Positions 50,699-59,043 of a stretch of DNA of 64,000 nucleotides are shown piece after piece. Under the pieces are notes generated by a model, which saw only the letters and a list, made by a program, of their open reading frames with translations, was not told where the DNA came from and searched no databases. Source of the DNA: a virus; the IMG/VR virus record IMGVR_UViG_3300042564_006100, positions 39,828-103,827 of that record, one strand, 5' to 3'. Made by a program: the position numbers and the translations under genes. Position 1 is the stretch's first letter. Each line of letters begins with the position of its first letter.

Positions 50699-50765
50699 TG
50701 CAGGGGCGGGAGTTGAACCCGCAGGGGCGAGAGTATGAGGCTCGCCTGGGACCGTCCCTCCCTGC
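50699..50765 (-). tRNA. tRNA-like element, anticodon CAT, minimal D-arm
   Basis: Minus-strand 67-nt segment with GCAGGG/CCCTGC acceptor ends, a perfect 5-bp T-stem (GCGGG-TTCAACT-CCCGC), and an anticodon arm with loop CTCATAC (CAT) and one closing mismatch. The D-arm is only GGGA-CGG-TCCC, far shorter than normal. Genomic ACC follows the discriminator. It is probably a degenerate or phage-type tRNA(Met/Ile)-like molecule, or a tRNA remnant; charging is uncertain. Confidence 0.45.
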
Positions 50766-50771
50766 GTTTGG

Positions 50772-51377
50772 TTAGAGTGCTTCGTAGATGTCCTTCACGA
50801 ATTCGAAGTCCTCTTTGAGTGCCTGCCGACGTTCTTCGTCCCACTCATCGACTGGGGCTGTCTCAGTCTGCTCCTGCCACCAACGGCGGATCTTGTTCAA
50901 GAGCGAGAGGTAGGTCGTATGGCGCTTATCGTGTGGATCACCCGCGACTTCCTGTTCGGTGGCGAGTCGCCCAAAGTTGATCGACTTCTGGAGTCGTCGT
51001 TTGCCCAGCTTGTGTTGCACGGCCATCTCAAGCCAATGCCGCTGTTCTTCGGGATCCTTGATCTTGGCGACAACTCGATGGTGCGTGTAATCGAGTTTTT
51101 CGTTCCGGAACGAAAATTGCACTTTCCGCGCCACATAAGCGAAGTCGGCAAGAGTTTGGTAGGCCATTCCGGTGCGTCCCAAAGCTTCTTCGTATTTGTC
51201 GCCCCATCGATTCTCTCCATAGTTGATCCAGTCGCCGATAATGAAGCCGATAGACTTGCCAACGGGTGCAAGTTTCTGGCCCAGCTCGTCCCATTCTTCG
51301 AAACTGAGTTCCTCGTTGAATTTGATGCCAGTAGAAGTGATGGCAAACTTCGGGTCGTTGATTGCGAGAGTGTTCAT
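50772..51377 (-). CDS. Phage regulator-like protein, 201 aa
   Basis: A 201-residue protein with GDWINYGENRWGDKYEEALG, then GMAYQTLADFAYVARKVQFS, and a helix GKRRLQKSI. This succession resembles LmbU-like/ParB-type regulators found in phages and actinobacterial elements, but the match is loose. The gene is coupled to the next upstream (ATGA). Confidence 0.55.
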   Translation of the reverse strand: MNTLAINDPKFAITSTGIKFNEELSFEEWDELGQKLAPVGKSIGFIIGDWINYGENRWGDKYEEALGRTGMAYQTLADFAYVARKVQFSFRNEKLDYTHHRVVAKIKDPEEQRHWLEMAVQHKLGKRRLQKSINFGRLATEQEVAGDPHDKRHTTYLSLLNKIRRWWQEQTETAPVDEWDEERRQALKEDFEFVKDIYEAL

Positions 51378-51931
51378 GGATTGTTTTTGAGGTGCTGTTT
51401 GATTTGAGCCTTCTGGTAGATCTTGCGTGCCTTCTCGCTGCGCATTGCTCTCGACGGCAGAACCTTCAGCCGTTTGGTGATGTCAACGCAGCGCTTGCTG
51501 ACTGCCGCACGGGTCACTCCGCATCGTTTGGCGATGGACGTCATGCTCTCACCATTGTAGGCGCTGAGGCCGAGTGAGGCCGCCAAACACTCGATGGTGA
51601 GTCGCATGTTTTCCGCGTCGATGAGGTCGGCAACAAGGTGCCGCAGAATCCGGTTCGCCTCGGCCATGCCTGCCGCGATCACTTCCTCTTGAGCATCCTC
51701 ATCGTGATCGACCAATGCTGCGATGTCCGGCGTGTGACTGGCTCGCGATGATTCGGCCATGTCGTGGTCCGGCGAACCATTGCCGTGGCGTTGAAGGCAG
51801 GGTTTGAGCAGACCAAGCTTCTCCGCCTCCCGACGTTCTTCGAGGGTCATGGACTTCACCCAGGTCTCGTATTCACGTTCGTATTCGGCATCCTTCTTCG
51901 CCTGCTTTTTGGCGTAGTCGTTGGAGTTCAT
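51374..51931 (-). CDS. HTH (sigma-like) regulator, 185 aa
   Basis: A 185-residue protein with a C-terminal HTH: SMTSIAKRCGVTRAAVSKRC, preceded by a helical region (LIDAENMRLTIECLAASLGL) and a charged N-terminus. It is probably a phage transcription regulator. The ATG at 51931 follows TGAAAGGAGGTTC, a canonical Shine-Dalgarno sequence rare in this window. It is read from the candidate origin region. Confidence 0.65.
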   Translation of the reverse strand: MNSNDYAKKQAKKDAEYEREYETWVKSMTLEERREAEKLGLLKPCLQRHGNGSPDHDMAESSRASHTPDIAALVDHDEDAQEEVIAAGMAEANRILRHLVADLIDAENMRLTIECLAASLGLSAYNGESMTSIAKRCGVTRAAVSKRCVDITKRLKVLPSRAMRSEKARKIYQKAQIKQHLKNNP

Positions 51932-51989
51932 TTTGAACCTCCTTTCAGCCGATCTGAAACTGATGGCTCTGGTCCCTGAAAGGGAGAAC

Positions 51990-52179
51990 CAGAGCGCGCG
52001 AATCTCGGTTTACCGATTCGCGCTCTGTTTACCTTTAGGTAAACCATCATCATGCCAATCAGCATGCTAATCAGCTTGTTGCTTATAAGCCGCGCTGCTC
52101 CGTTAGATACGACGGATTCAAACGGGTTCAAACCAATTTGAATCCGGGGTGCAAACCCTGCTGAAATGACGGGTTCAAA
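51990..52179. other. Candidate replication origin: iterons and dyads
   Basis: Four CGGRTTCAAA repeats: 52113-52122, 52123-52132, 52137-52146 (inverted) and 52170-52179. Also a perfect dyad GTTTACC-TTTA-GGTAAAC at 52027-52044, a further GTTTACC at 52008-52014, a hairpin CAGAGCGCG/CGCGCTCTG-type at 51990-52027, and tandem GCCAATCAGC/GCTAATCAGC. All lie directly beside the primase-helicase gene, a usual origin position. Confidence 0.6.
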
Positions 52180-54193
52180 TTCCATGACGACTCCCCCTCC
52201 ATAGGCGGGTTGCTTTATCGAAAACGAAGGGTGATCCCTTCCGCATGTTGGCGAGGCAGTGGAAAACCCTCTGTGCCTCCTTGAGCGTGCAGTCGCCGTC
52301 GATCTCAGCGATCCGGTCTGAAACATAGGCCAGCACGGCTGATTCCTGGGGGACCTTGCCATTGGCGAGCGGCGGCATGGTTTCAACGGCGCTGGCGTAG
52401 CGGTCAGCCGCGCTGCCCATCTTGTAGGTCGCCTTCGCCTTCTCGCTCTTGGGATTGCCCTGAGGAGCCTTGAGCTGGGCTGGGTCGGCGTTCCGGTCGG
52501 TGATGAAGATAGACTCGCACCAGCGGACGACGAACGGCTTGACGGGAGGCAGGGCGCGCAGCGTGAGGTCGATGACATGGGCGTCGTCTTCCTGATGAGG
52601 CGTCATGGTCAGGATCACGTCGGGGTCGCGGGCGAACACACCTGACCCGCCGATCCGGTCGATGGACTCCTTGCCCGCCTGGTTGCCCTTGGAGAAGTGC
52701 GCGCCGAAGACGGCTGCTGCTCCGGACTTCGCCGCGAGTTGCTCGACTTCATTGAGCAGGCTGGCGATGTCGCCGGCGTCGTTTTCATTCCGTGCGCCGA
52801 GGCCCTTGTAGATAGGGTCAATCAGGATCAAGGAATACCCGGTGTCGCGGATACGGCCGAGAATCTTGGGAATGAGTGCAGAGAAGTCGGTGGCATGGCC
52901 GCGCAGGTTCCAGATGTCGAATCCGGTGAAATCCTCGATTTCCTTCGCCGCCGCGATCCGGGTAATCCGGTATTGCAGCGCGAAAGCAGGCAGCTCGAAG
53001 TTGAGATACAAGGCGCGGCCGGGACGCGTCGGAAATCCCCACCACGGCGTGCCGGTGGACACCGAGAGCATCAGGTCGATCAACGACCAGCTCTTGCGTG
53101 CCTTGGACGGGCCACCTAACACCATCTTCGCACCCTGATGGAGAACACCATCAACGAGCTGCGGCGGCTCTGGTTCCGGCTGGCCCATGAAGGCACGACC
53201 GGGCAGAATCGGCGGCAGGTCGGAATTCGAGTGTGCTGCCTCCCATGCCGTCCATGATTCCGCGCCGAATTCGAGCGCGAGCAAGGCCTGACGACGAACA
53301 TCGCCATCGACCGTGCGCCAGCCGTCAGGACAACGCGACAGGCGTGAGGGATTCCGGTTCTGCTTGTCCAGGTTGATCCCGGAAAACCAGCCCCAGATGA
53401 TTTCGACCCGGCGCTTGTATTCTTTCTCGTCCGGAGCATCCACCCGGATCCACGCGTGCAGGCTCTTGTTGCCCGAGTCGATCAAGGCGGCCACCGGCAT
53501 GCCGCTGGCAACGACCGCATGGTATTGCTCTTCCTTGGGGATCAGCTTGCCGGCCTCATCGCGGTCGAACTCGACCAGCACATGGCGGAACGCGGTCACA
53601 TCCTCGTTCTTCGCCCCGCCTTTGGCCATCGGGTTGATCCGGAGAAACAACCCGAGCTTGGTGCCGAACACGCGGTCGATGCCGCCCTTCGCTGCCACTT
53701 TGGATTTCCACTCGCTCGTGGTGAGCGTGACACCACGGCGCGGAACGATCTCGCCCTCTTCGTTCTCCGCCGCCGGTGAGATGGCGACGAATTCATCAGG
53801 CTGGAAGCACGAGTCGATCAGCCTAACAAATCCATCGTCGATGGTGACCGGCAGCGCCATCGTGGACCGCTCGTGCCGGACCGGCGATGGCATGGCACGT
53901 CGTGGCACAGGTGGCGATGCGGCAGGCAATGGCCCGGACGCCCCTAGCGGTTCCCTGGAGGTCCGCGCATAGACCGAGCGGATGGTATGGCGCGCCTCGG
54001 ATTCTGTCAGCCCGTCGGCCAGTGCGCGGGCGAGAAGTTGGCCTTCCGCATCTTCCAGCGCGTGGCCGGCGTCACGAAACTGACAGGCTGCATCGAAGAG
54101 TTCTGCATTGCGCATGCCCTCACTTGCCCCGCGTTGCAGGTAGTCGAGGGTGCGCCGGGGCAGAGCTAGCCCGGTTGATCGGTATTTTGGCAT
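52175..54193 (-). CDS. Phage primase-helicase (AAA_25/RepA-type)
   Basis: A 672-residue replication protein. The N-terminal segment is helical. A primase-like part (residues about 110-320) has VLVEFDRDEAGKLIPKEEQY and IDSGNKSLHAWIRVDAP. The RepA/AAA_25 helicase core has Walker A VLGGPSKARKSWSLIDL near residue 360, LYLNFELPAFALQYRI, and SLILIDPIYKGLGARNENDA. It presumably starts and drives phage DNA synthesis, close to the iterons. Confidence 0.8.
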   Translation of the reverse strand: MPKYRSTGLALPRRTLDYLQRGASEGMRNAELFDAACQFRDAGHALEDAEGQLLARALADGLTESEARHTIRSVYARTSREPLGASGPLPAASPPVPRRAMPSPVRHERSTMALPVTIDDGFVRLIDSCFQPDEFVAISPAAENEEGEIVPRRGVTLTTSEWKSKVAAKGGIDRVFGTKLGLFLRINPMAKGGAKNEDVTAFRHVLVEFDRDEAGKLIPKEEQYHAVVASGMPVAALIDSGNKSLHAWIRVDAPDEKEYKRRVEIIWGWFSGINLDKQNRNPSRLSRCPDGWRTVDGDVRRQALLALEFGAESWTAWEAAHSNSDLPPILPGRAFMGQPEPEPPQLVDGVLHQGAKMVLGGPSKARKSWSLIDLMLSVSTGTPWWGFPTRPGRALYLNFELPAFALQYRITRIAAAKEIEDFTGFDIWNLRGHATDFSALIPKILGRIRDTGYSLILIDPIYKGLGARNENDAGDIASLLNEVEQLAAKSGAAAVFGAHFSKGNQAGKESIDRIGGSGVFARDPDVILTMTPHQEDDAHVIDLTLRALPPVKPFVVRWCESIFITDRNADPAQLKAPQGNPKSEKAKATYKMGSAADRYASAVETMPPLANGKVPQESAVLAYVSDRIAEIDGDCTLKEAQRVFHCLANMRKGSPFVFDKATRLWRGSRHGI

Positions 54194-54208
54194 CTTGTGG
54201 GTGAGTGA

Positions 54209-55729
54209 TCAGCGGTTGGCAAATCGGGCATCGAGGAATTGTTTTGCCTCCTCGAACGTGGCGAGTTCCGGGCGCTTGTGGCCGTAGCGGCGCATCACGC
54301 GGACTTGTTTCGGCGTCGCCAGGCCGAGCTGGCGGCGGGAGATGAGGCGGTCGAGAATCATCGACGCGTGCCCCTTGCTCAGGATACTCATGGTGTTGAG
54401 GCCGAACTTCTGCAGCACATCGAGCTGCTTGGCAGTGGGTGCCTGTGCCTGCCATGCCATGGTCGGGACGTATTCGGCCAACGCCACTTCGTTGAGAGAG
54501 ACGGCGAGCTCCAGGGGATCGAGCACGCTGCCGCTTCGGGACCGGTTCTCATTGAGCCGCTCGGTGAGCGAACGGGTGCGATCCGCGTTCACCTCCTCAC
54601 GTGCCTCTTCGAGGTCGCCCTCGGCACCAAGCTTGTCAGTGAGCGCCTTCGCATCCAGATCGTCTTCGGCGATCAGGTTCGCCGGACGCATCAGGCTGAG
54701 TTCTTCGGCCTGCCAGAGGAAATCGAGCACGAGCAGGTGATCCTTGCCAGGCCAGATACGGGTACCACGACCGATGATCTGGGAATACAGCGCACGGATT
54801 TTGGTTGGCCGCAGGCACACGACACAGTCGATGGACGGTTCGTCGTATCCTTCAGTGAGCAGCATCGCATTGGTGAGGATGCGCGTCTCGTCCCGCTTGA
54901 ACCGCTCAAGCGCCGCCTGCCGCTCAGTAGTCTGGCCATCGACGTGTTCGGCCAGCAAGCCACGGTCGCGACACATTTGCGCGAAGCGTTTCGACACCGC
55001 GATCAATGGCAGGAAAACGAGTGTCTTGCGGTGTCGGTGCTCGACCAAGACGTCGGCGATCTTTTCGAGATACGGTTCGAGTGCGTGGCCGAGGTCATCG
55101 GCGCTGAAGTCACCCGCCGTGGTCCGAACGCCGCGAAGGCTCATTTCGAGCGGCACCGTTTTCACCCGGATTGGTGACAGCCATCCCTGGTTGACCAGAT
55201 CCAGCAAGGTCACCTCGCAAGCGATGTTCTCGAAGTATTTTCCAAGGTTCTTCTTGTCACCACGGTCAGGCGTCGCGGTGACACCTAACACCTTTGCGTG
55301 ATCGTCGAAATGACCCAGCGTGTTGAGATAGCTATCGGCGAGCGCATGGTGTGCTTCATCAACGACCACCAGTCCAAAGTGATCCCGCGGCCACCGCTCA
55401 CGGCGCTTTTCACGCATGAGCGTCTGAACCGAGGCAACAACCACCGGAGCATCGAGCGACGCCCGCTCTTCACCCATTTCCACTTGGGCTTCAAGGCCCG
55501 TGGAACTGCGGAGCTTGTCAACAGCCTGGGTGATGAGTTCCTCGCGGTGGGCGAGGATCAGCGTGCGCGACGGTTGATAGTCCTGAGCCAGTCGGCTGAA
55601 GAGGATCGTCTTGCCTCCACCGGTCGGGAGCACGCCGAGCTGTCGGTCAAAATTCTCAAAACCCTTGTGGATGTCCTGCCGGGCTTTCATCTGATAGGCG
55701 CGCAGGCCCATTTTCGGAGCCTCGCTCAT
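54209..55729 (-). CDS. DEAD/DEAH superfamily 2 helicase
   Basis: A 506-residue helicase: Walker A VLPTGGGKTILFSRL near residue 37, VVVDEAHHALADSY near residue 120, GVTATPDRGDKKNLGKYFE, and IIGRGTRIWPGKDHLLVLDF (motif VI). The C-terminal 100 residues form a separate helical domain common in phage members. ATG 55729 follows TGAAAGGAGGTTC, a perfect Shine-Dalgarno sequence. It resembles the helicase at 518-1858 in role but not closely in sequence. Confidence 0.88.
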   Translation of the reverse strand: MSEAPKMGLRAYQMKARQDIHKGFENFDRQLGVLPTGGGKTILFSRLAQDYQPSRTLILAHREELITQAVDKLRSSTGLEAQVEMGEERASLDAPVVVASVQTLMREKRRERWPRDHFGLVVVDEAHHALADSYLNTLGHFDDHAKVLGVTATPDRGDKKNLGKYFENIACEVTLLDLVNQGWLSPIRVKTVPLEMSLRGVRTTAGDFSADDLGHALEPYLEKIADVLVEHRHRKTLVFLPLIAVSKRFAQMCRDRGLLAEHVDGQTTERQAALERFKRDETRILTNAMLLTEGYDEPSIDCVVCLRPTKIRALYSQIIGRGTRIWPGKDHLLVLDFLWQAEELSLMRPANLIAEDDLDAKALTDKLGAEGDLEEAREEVNADRTRSLTERLNENRSRSGSVLDPLELAVSLNEVALAEYVPTMAWQAQAPTAKQLDVLQKFGLNTMSILSKGHASMILDRLISRRQLGLATPKQVRVMRRYGHKRPELATFEEAKQFLDARFANR

Positions 55730-56082
55730 ACGAACCTCCTTTCAGAGACAATGAACTTGGCCAATTCCACGACCGGTGGTTTTTCCGAGCAGTCGAGCCC
55801 GATGCAGGCGTCGATCCGGAATGCCTCACGGCCGAGAAGCGTGAGCGCGTCAGCCGGGCCATTAGGATGCCGGCCGCATGCATGCCGAAACTCCACACCG
55901 AGGGGATCGGCGGCGGCTCGCGCAAAGCGGCGAACATGGACATGAAGCAGGCTGTGAATGTCCACAAGGAGGCGGGATGCTTGGACCAACGTCTTCCGGT
56001 CCGCCTCGTTGAGTTCAGTCTTGCGGGCGATCTTTGCCAGCCGACGGCCGAGGTTTCTGGGCTTGGAGTTAGAACGGTTCAT
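55726..56082 (-). CDS. Hypothetical phage protein, 118 aa
   Basis: A 118-residue helical, basic protein (MNRSNSKPRNLGRRLAKIAR..., LLVDIHSLLHVHVRRFARAA). It overlaps the DUF669 gene by 14 bp and the helicase by 4 bp. The place among replication genes suggests a DNA-binding accessory factor, but no family is recognised. Confidence 0.55.
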   Translation of the reverse strand: MNRSNSKPRNLGRRLAKIARKTELNEADRKTLVQASRLLVDIHSLLHVHVRRFARAAADPLGVEFRHACGRHPNGPADALTLLGREAFRIDACIGLDCSEKPPVVELAKFIVSERRFV

Positions 56083-56494
56083 TTGAATTGCGGGGTGCGG
56101 GTTTCGCGGTGGACTTCGGTGCTGCGGACGCGCCGGGCCTAGAGGGCAGCCACGCGACGACTTTGTTGCGCTTCTTGCCGTTGTATTCCTCGACGGTGAG
56201 GCGGGCCTTGCCGGTGCGGCCGATCAGGTCGTCCGCGATGATTTCGACTTCCTGCTCCGGTGAAACCTCCTCGCCGGTGGCGGCGCGGAAGCTGTCGATT
56301 TTCCAGAACGCGTTCGGGATGAAGACGAGGAAGTCGTAGAGGTAACTTCCAAGCAGCGTCTTGAGCTTGAGTTCGATCATCTCATGGCCGGTTTTGGAAA
56401 CCGTCTCGATGGCGTCGATGACTTCGACCTGATAGTCGCCCGGATCAACGAAATCGGGACGTTCGGTCGGGGTGGATGCGGTGTATGATGGCAT
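56069..56494 (-). CDS. DUF669 single-strand-binding-like protein
   Basis: A 141-residue protein of the DUF669 family, often encoded beside Sak4-like recombinases and thought to bind single-stranded DNA. Core segments: YQVEVIDAIETVSKTGHEMI, ELKLKTLLGSYLYDFLVF, and ARLTVEEYNGKKRNKVVAWL. The tail is low-complexity and basic. Confidence 0.75.
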   Translation of the reverse strand: MPSYTASTPTERPDFVDPGDYQVEVIDAIETVSKTGHEMIELKLKTLLGSYLYDFLVFIPNAFWKIDSFRAATGEEVSPEQEVEIIADDLIGRTGKARLTVEEYNGKKRNKVVAWLPSRPGASAAPKSTAKPAPRNSNEPF

Positions 56495-56539
56495 GATGTT
56501 AGTTCTGTTTGGTTGGTTTGAGATTGGTGAATGGCATGT

Positions 56540-56770
56540 TTATGAATTGGTGAATGTCTCATCGCTCCGCTCGGAGAGCGGGGGCTTGACGTGTGCTTTC
56601 GGCTGGCAGGCATGACGGGCCAGGACGCCACGGGCGGCCTTTTCGGCATCGGCGAGGATTGCGGATGGAAACCGCTTCCTGCCCGTCATCCACTCCGCCG
56701 CGATCCGCAGGTAATAGGCTCGCGCCGTAGTCTTCCTGAGAATCGGCCTTTGATTTTCTTTAGACTTCAT
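56540..56770 (-). CDS. Small phage protein, 76 aa
   Basis: A 76-residue protein (MKSKENQRPILRKTTARAYY..., ending SDETFTNS). ATG 56770 overlaps the nuclease gene stop (ATGA). Basic and helical, with no known family. Confidence 0.6.
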   Translation of the reverse strand: MKSKENQRPILRKTTARAYYLRIAAEWMTGRKRFPSAILADAEKAARGVLARHACQPKAHVKPPLSERSDETFTNS

Positions 56771-57771
56771 GACTTCGCATTGGTTTTGGATTGCTTGAGA
56801 TAGGTCGATGGCGCGGCGTGCTTCACCGACTCCTCCGGGAATGCCTTCTCGCTGGACATCCGCTGGCTCCACAGGTCGCGGAACTTCGCGGCGGATAAAT
56901 TTCCGTAGGCAGCGAGCACCGGGCCGAAACCCATCGCGGAGATGTGGTGGCCGACGGTTTCGCAATCGACGAACTCGTTGCCTTTGCGCGTGACGAGCTT
57001 CCAACCGGGCACTTCCCCGCCGGTCTTGAGTCGTTCGGTCGCGATCTGCTTCGCCCGGTCGCGGAAGTCCTCCACCACCGCACTGGCTGCTAGAAACCGT
57101 CCGAGCTTTTCTGGATCGGACAGCACGGCATCGAAATCGAAGCCGGGTTCCGTGACGGTCAGCGTCTCAGCGACCATCGCCAGCCGCGCCGGACAGGTAT
57201 CCGCCTTGGCGCACCACGAGCAGTATTCGCAGGGATTAGGCTGCTTCGCCGGATCGTTGAACGATTTGACGACCTGATCGACGATGGCATGTGCCTCTTC
57301 GTAGGTGAACTTGTGGGTCTCGATCTCGCGCTGGTCGCAGAACAAGAGATGAGCTGTCCACTCGCCGGCAAAGTGCGCGCCCATCAATCCGAGCGCGTAA
57401 GCCGCCATCTGCTCGCGGTAGTTGCGCCGCGCCCCGGTCTTCAGATCAAAGTGGGTGAGCTTGGTCGGGACGATGGCATCCGCCGTGCCGGTGAGATTGA
57501 GGATCTTCACTCGGCAGTCGTCCTCGCGGGCAAGAACGCGTTCGCGGCCCGACATCGCCCGCACCATCGAGATCGACCAGCTAACAGCCGCGATTTCATC
57601 GGCGGTAAGTTTGTTGGCGATCACGAAGCGTTCTTCGAGTCCGAGCAGTTCGGCGCGGAACGCGGTGTCGAGCAGAGTGCCGCGCTCGGCGGCGGGGCCG
57701 GCCACGGGATTGCTCTCGTAGCAGGCGCACACTGCCAGCTTTGGCAGGTTGGAAGGACGCAGCGCACTCAT
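56767..57771 (-). CDS. PD-(D/E)XK (Cas4/RecB-like) nuclease
   Basis: A 334-residue nuclease: GTADAIV, then LTHFDLKTGARRNYREQMAA, then YALG, and a C-terminal cysteine cluster CEYCSWCAKADTCPARLAMV that could hold an iron-sulphur cluster as in Cas4/AddB. It is coupled on both sides by ATGA overlaps between the RecA-like ATPase and a small protein, a typical recombination module. Confidence 0.8.
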   Translation of the reverse strand: MSALRPSNLPKLAVCACYESNPVAGPAAERGTLLDTAFRAELLGLEERFVIANKLTADEIAAVSWSISMVRAMSGRERVLAREDDCRVKILNLTGTADAIVPTKLTHFDLKTGARRNYREQMAAYALGLMGAHFAGEWTAHLLFCDQREIETHKFTYEEAHAIVDQVVKSFNDPAKQPNPCEYCSWCAKADTCPARLAMVAETLTVTEPGFDFDAVLSDPEKLGRFLAASAVVEDFRDRAKQIATERLKTGGEVPGWKLVTRKGNEFVDCETVGHHISAMGFGPVLAAYGNLSAAKFRDLWSQRMSSEKAFPEESVKHAAPSTYLKQSKTNAKS

Positions 57772-58766
57772 GATGCTGCCGCGACCTCCCTCGCCTGATG
57801 GAATTCCTCCACGGCCTGCAGGAAACGATCCGGTGCGTTCAGCACCCGCTCGGCGTATTCCTTCGGGACAGCATCCCAGCTTTCACCCGCCTTGATCTGC
57901 TGACGGTCGATCAGGAATGGGATCACTTCCGCCTCGCGAGCACCGAATGCCTCGCGGAGCTTGTCGGCCAGCGTCGGTGCCGCTTCCGCTTTGGCTGCGA
58001 CAGTGCCCCCCGACACCGTCGCAGCCGCGCCGAACACCGGGGCGAGAGCCTCGATGGTGAACGGAAGTTTGTCCGGAAGACCGTGACGATTTTTCGCATC
58101 ATAGGCCGCGCTGTGATTTGCAAACAGCACACGCTCCTTGCCGCCAACGCCGCGCATCTTGCCGTTGTCCTTCTCCGCGACCTTGGTGACGAAGTTGCCG
58201 AACAAAACCAGATCAGCCCACTCCTTGAGCAGAGGCGCGTTCTGCTTGCTGAGCTTTAACTCAAAGCGGTCGTAACTGCCCGCCTGATCCGGAGCCTCGA
58301 ATTTCTTCACCGTTGAGTGCGCGAGAAACACGACGTGCATCCCGCGATCCGTTAGGCCATCGAGCGAGGTGAGAAACCGGGCGAACTCTTCGGTGAGAAT
58401 CACCCAGCCTTTGCCGTATCCGAAATCTTCGATGGATTCCTTGTTCGACTTCCGGCACAAGTGCTCAGCCAACCGTTTTTCTAACCAGTCGGCGGTGTCC
58501 AGTACCAGCGTCTTGAACGGATGATCCGCCTTCGCGAGTTGGGTGACGGCGGCGATGATTTCCTCCCAAGTCGTCACCGCATCCAAGCGGGCGACGTCGA
58601 GGTGGTGGGTGCCGCCTTCGGTATCGAGGAAGACGGGTTCTGGCGCTTGACCGGCCAGCGTCGATTTGCCGACGCCTTCGGGTCCATAGATGACGACCTT
58701 CTGCGGTCGAGAGATTTTGCCCCGGCGAATGGCCAGGGGATTGGTCGATTTGGTTGTGGTTTGCAT
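57768..58766 (-). CDS. RecA-like ATPase, Sak4/AAA_24 type
   Basis: A 332-residue ATPase: Walker A VVIYGPEGVGKSTLAG near residue 30, VFLDTEGGTHHLDVARLD, FKTLVLDTADWLE (Walker B) and GMHVVFLAHSTVKKFE. This is the usual layout of phage Sak4 recombinases, which pair single-stranded DNA with help from DUF669-type proteins. First gene of the early minus-strand operon. ATG 58766 lies 18 nt from a TTGACA box; the ORF could be extended to the TTG of that box. Confidence 0.85.
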   Translation of the reverse strand: MQTTTKSTNPLAIRRGKISRPQKVVIYGPEGVGKSTLAGQAPEPVFLDTEGGTHHLDVARLDAVTTWEEIIAAVTQLAKADHPFKTLVLDTADWLEKRLAEHLCRKSNKESIEDFGYGKGWVILTEEFARFLTSLDGLTDRGMHVVFLAHSTVKKFEAPDQAGSYDRFELKLSKQNAPLLKEWADLVLFGNFVTKVAEKDNGKMRGVGGKERVLFANHSAAYDAKNRHGLPDKLPFTIEALAPVFGAAATVSGGTVAAKAEAAPTLADKLREAFGAREAEVIPFLIDRQQIKAGESWDAVPKEYAERVLNAPDRFLQAVEEFHQAREVAAAS

Positions 58767-58812
58767 CTTGCGAGTGCGGCGGGGTGTCAAATGACCGCCG
58801 TCGCTACGCCTT

Positions 58813-58977
58813 TGTGTGAGTCCTCACACACGCACCCGCCGCACCGCATCCTCCCTAGTCATTCCTCATCGCAACCCATTAGCCCTCAACGGAATATCCG
58901 GAATTGCATCAGTCTCAAACTTCCGGTATTTCCATGTGTGAGAGTCCTCACACATCCATCGCCAGTGTCCTCACACA
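58813..58977. promoter_or_regulatory. Repressor operators (TGTGTGAG...CTCACACA)
   Basis: O1, 58813-58830: TGTGTGAG-TC-CTCACACA, a perfect 8-bp dyad. O2, 58934-58955: ATGTGTGAG-AGTC-CTCACACAT, a perfect 9-bp dyad. O3, about 58965-58977: a degenerate half site, GTGTCCTCACACAC. They lie between the early operon start and the divergent repressor gene, the standard position for phage operators. Confidence 0.75.
58891..58933. repeat. Inverted repeat in the switch region
   Basis: GGAATATCCGGAA (58891-58903) and TTCCGGTATTTCC (58921-58933) form an inverted repeat with 2 mismatches in 13 and a 17-base spacer. It lies between operators O1 and O2, so a second DNA-binding protein (such as a Cro-like factor) or promoter overlap is possible. 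Confidence 0.4.
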
Positions 58978-59043
58978 CCCAGAAATCGCAGGAAGAGAAA
59001 AAACAGAATTGACGCGGCGAGGCATCGAAGCAACGCTGCTTAC

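Noticed and set aside
50766-50785. TTTGGTTAGAGTGC on the plus strand as a tRNA D-arm
   Set aside because: It is on the strand opposite the tRNA-like element and overlaps the stop codon of the 50772-51377 gene; no other tRNA parts follow.
16129-58791. Reading the TTGACA boxes as ordinary -35 promoter elements
   Set aside because: The start codon lies 13-18 nt downstream, so transcripts would begin inside the gene, and no TATAAT-like -10 is seen in the cases inspected.
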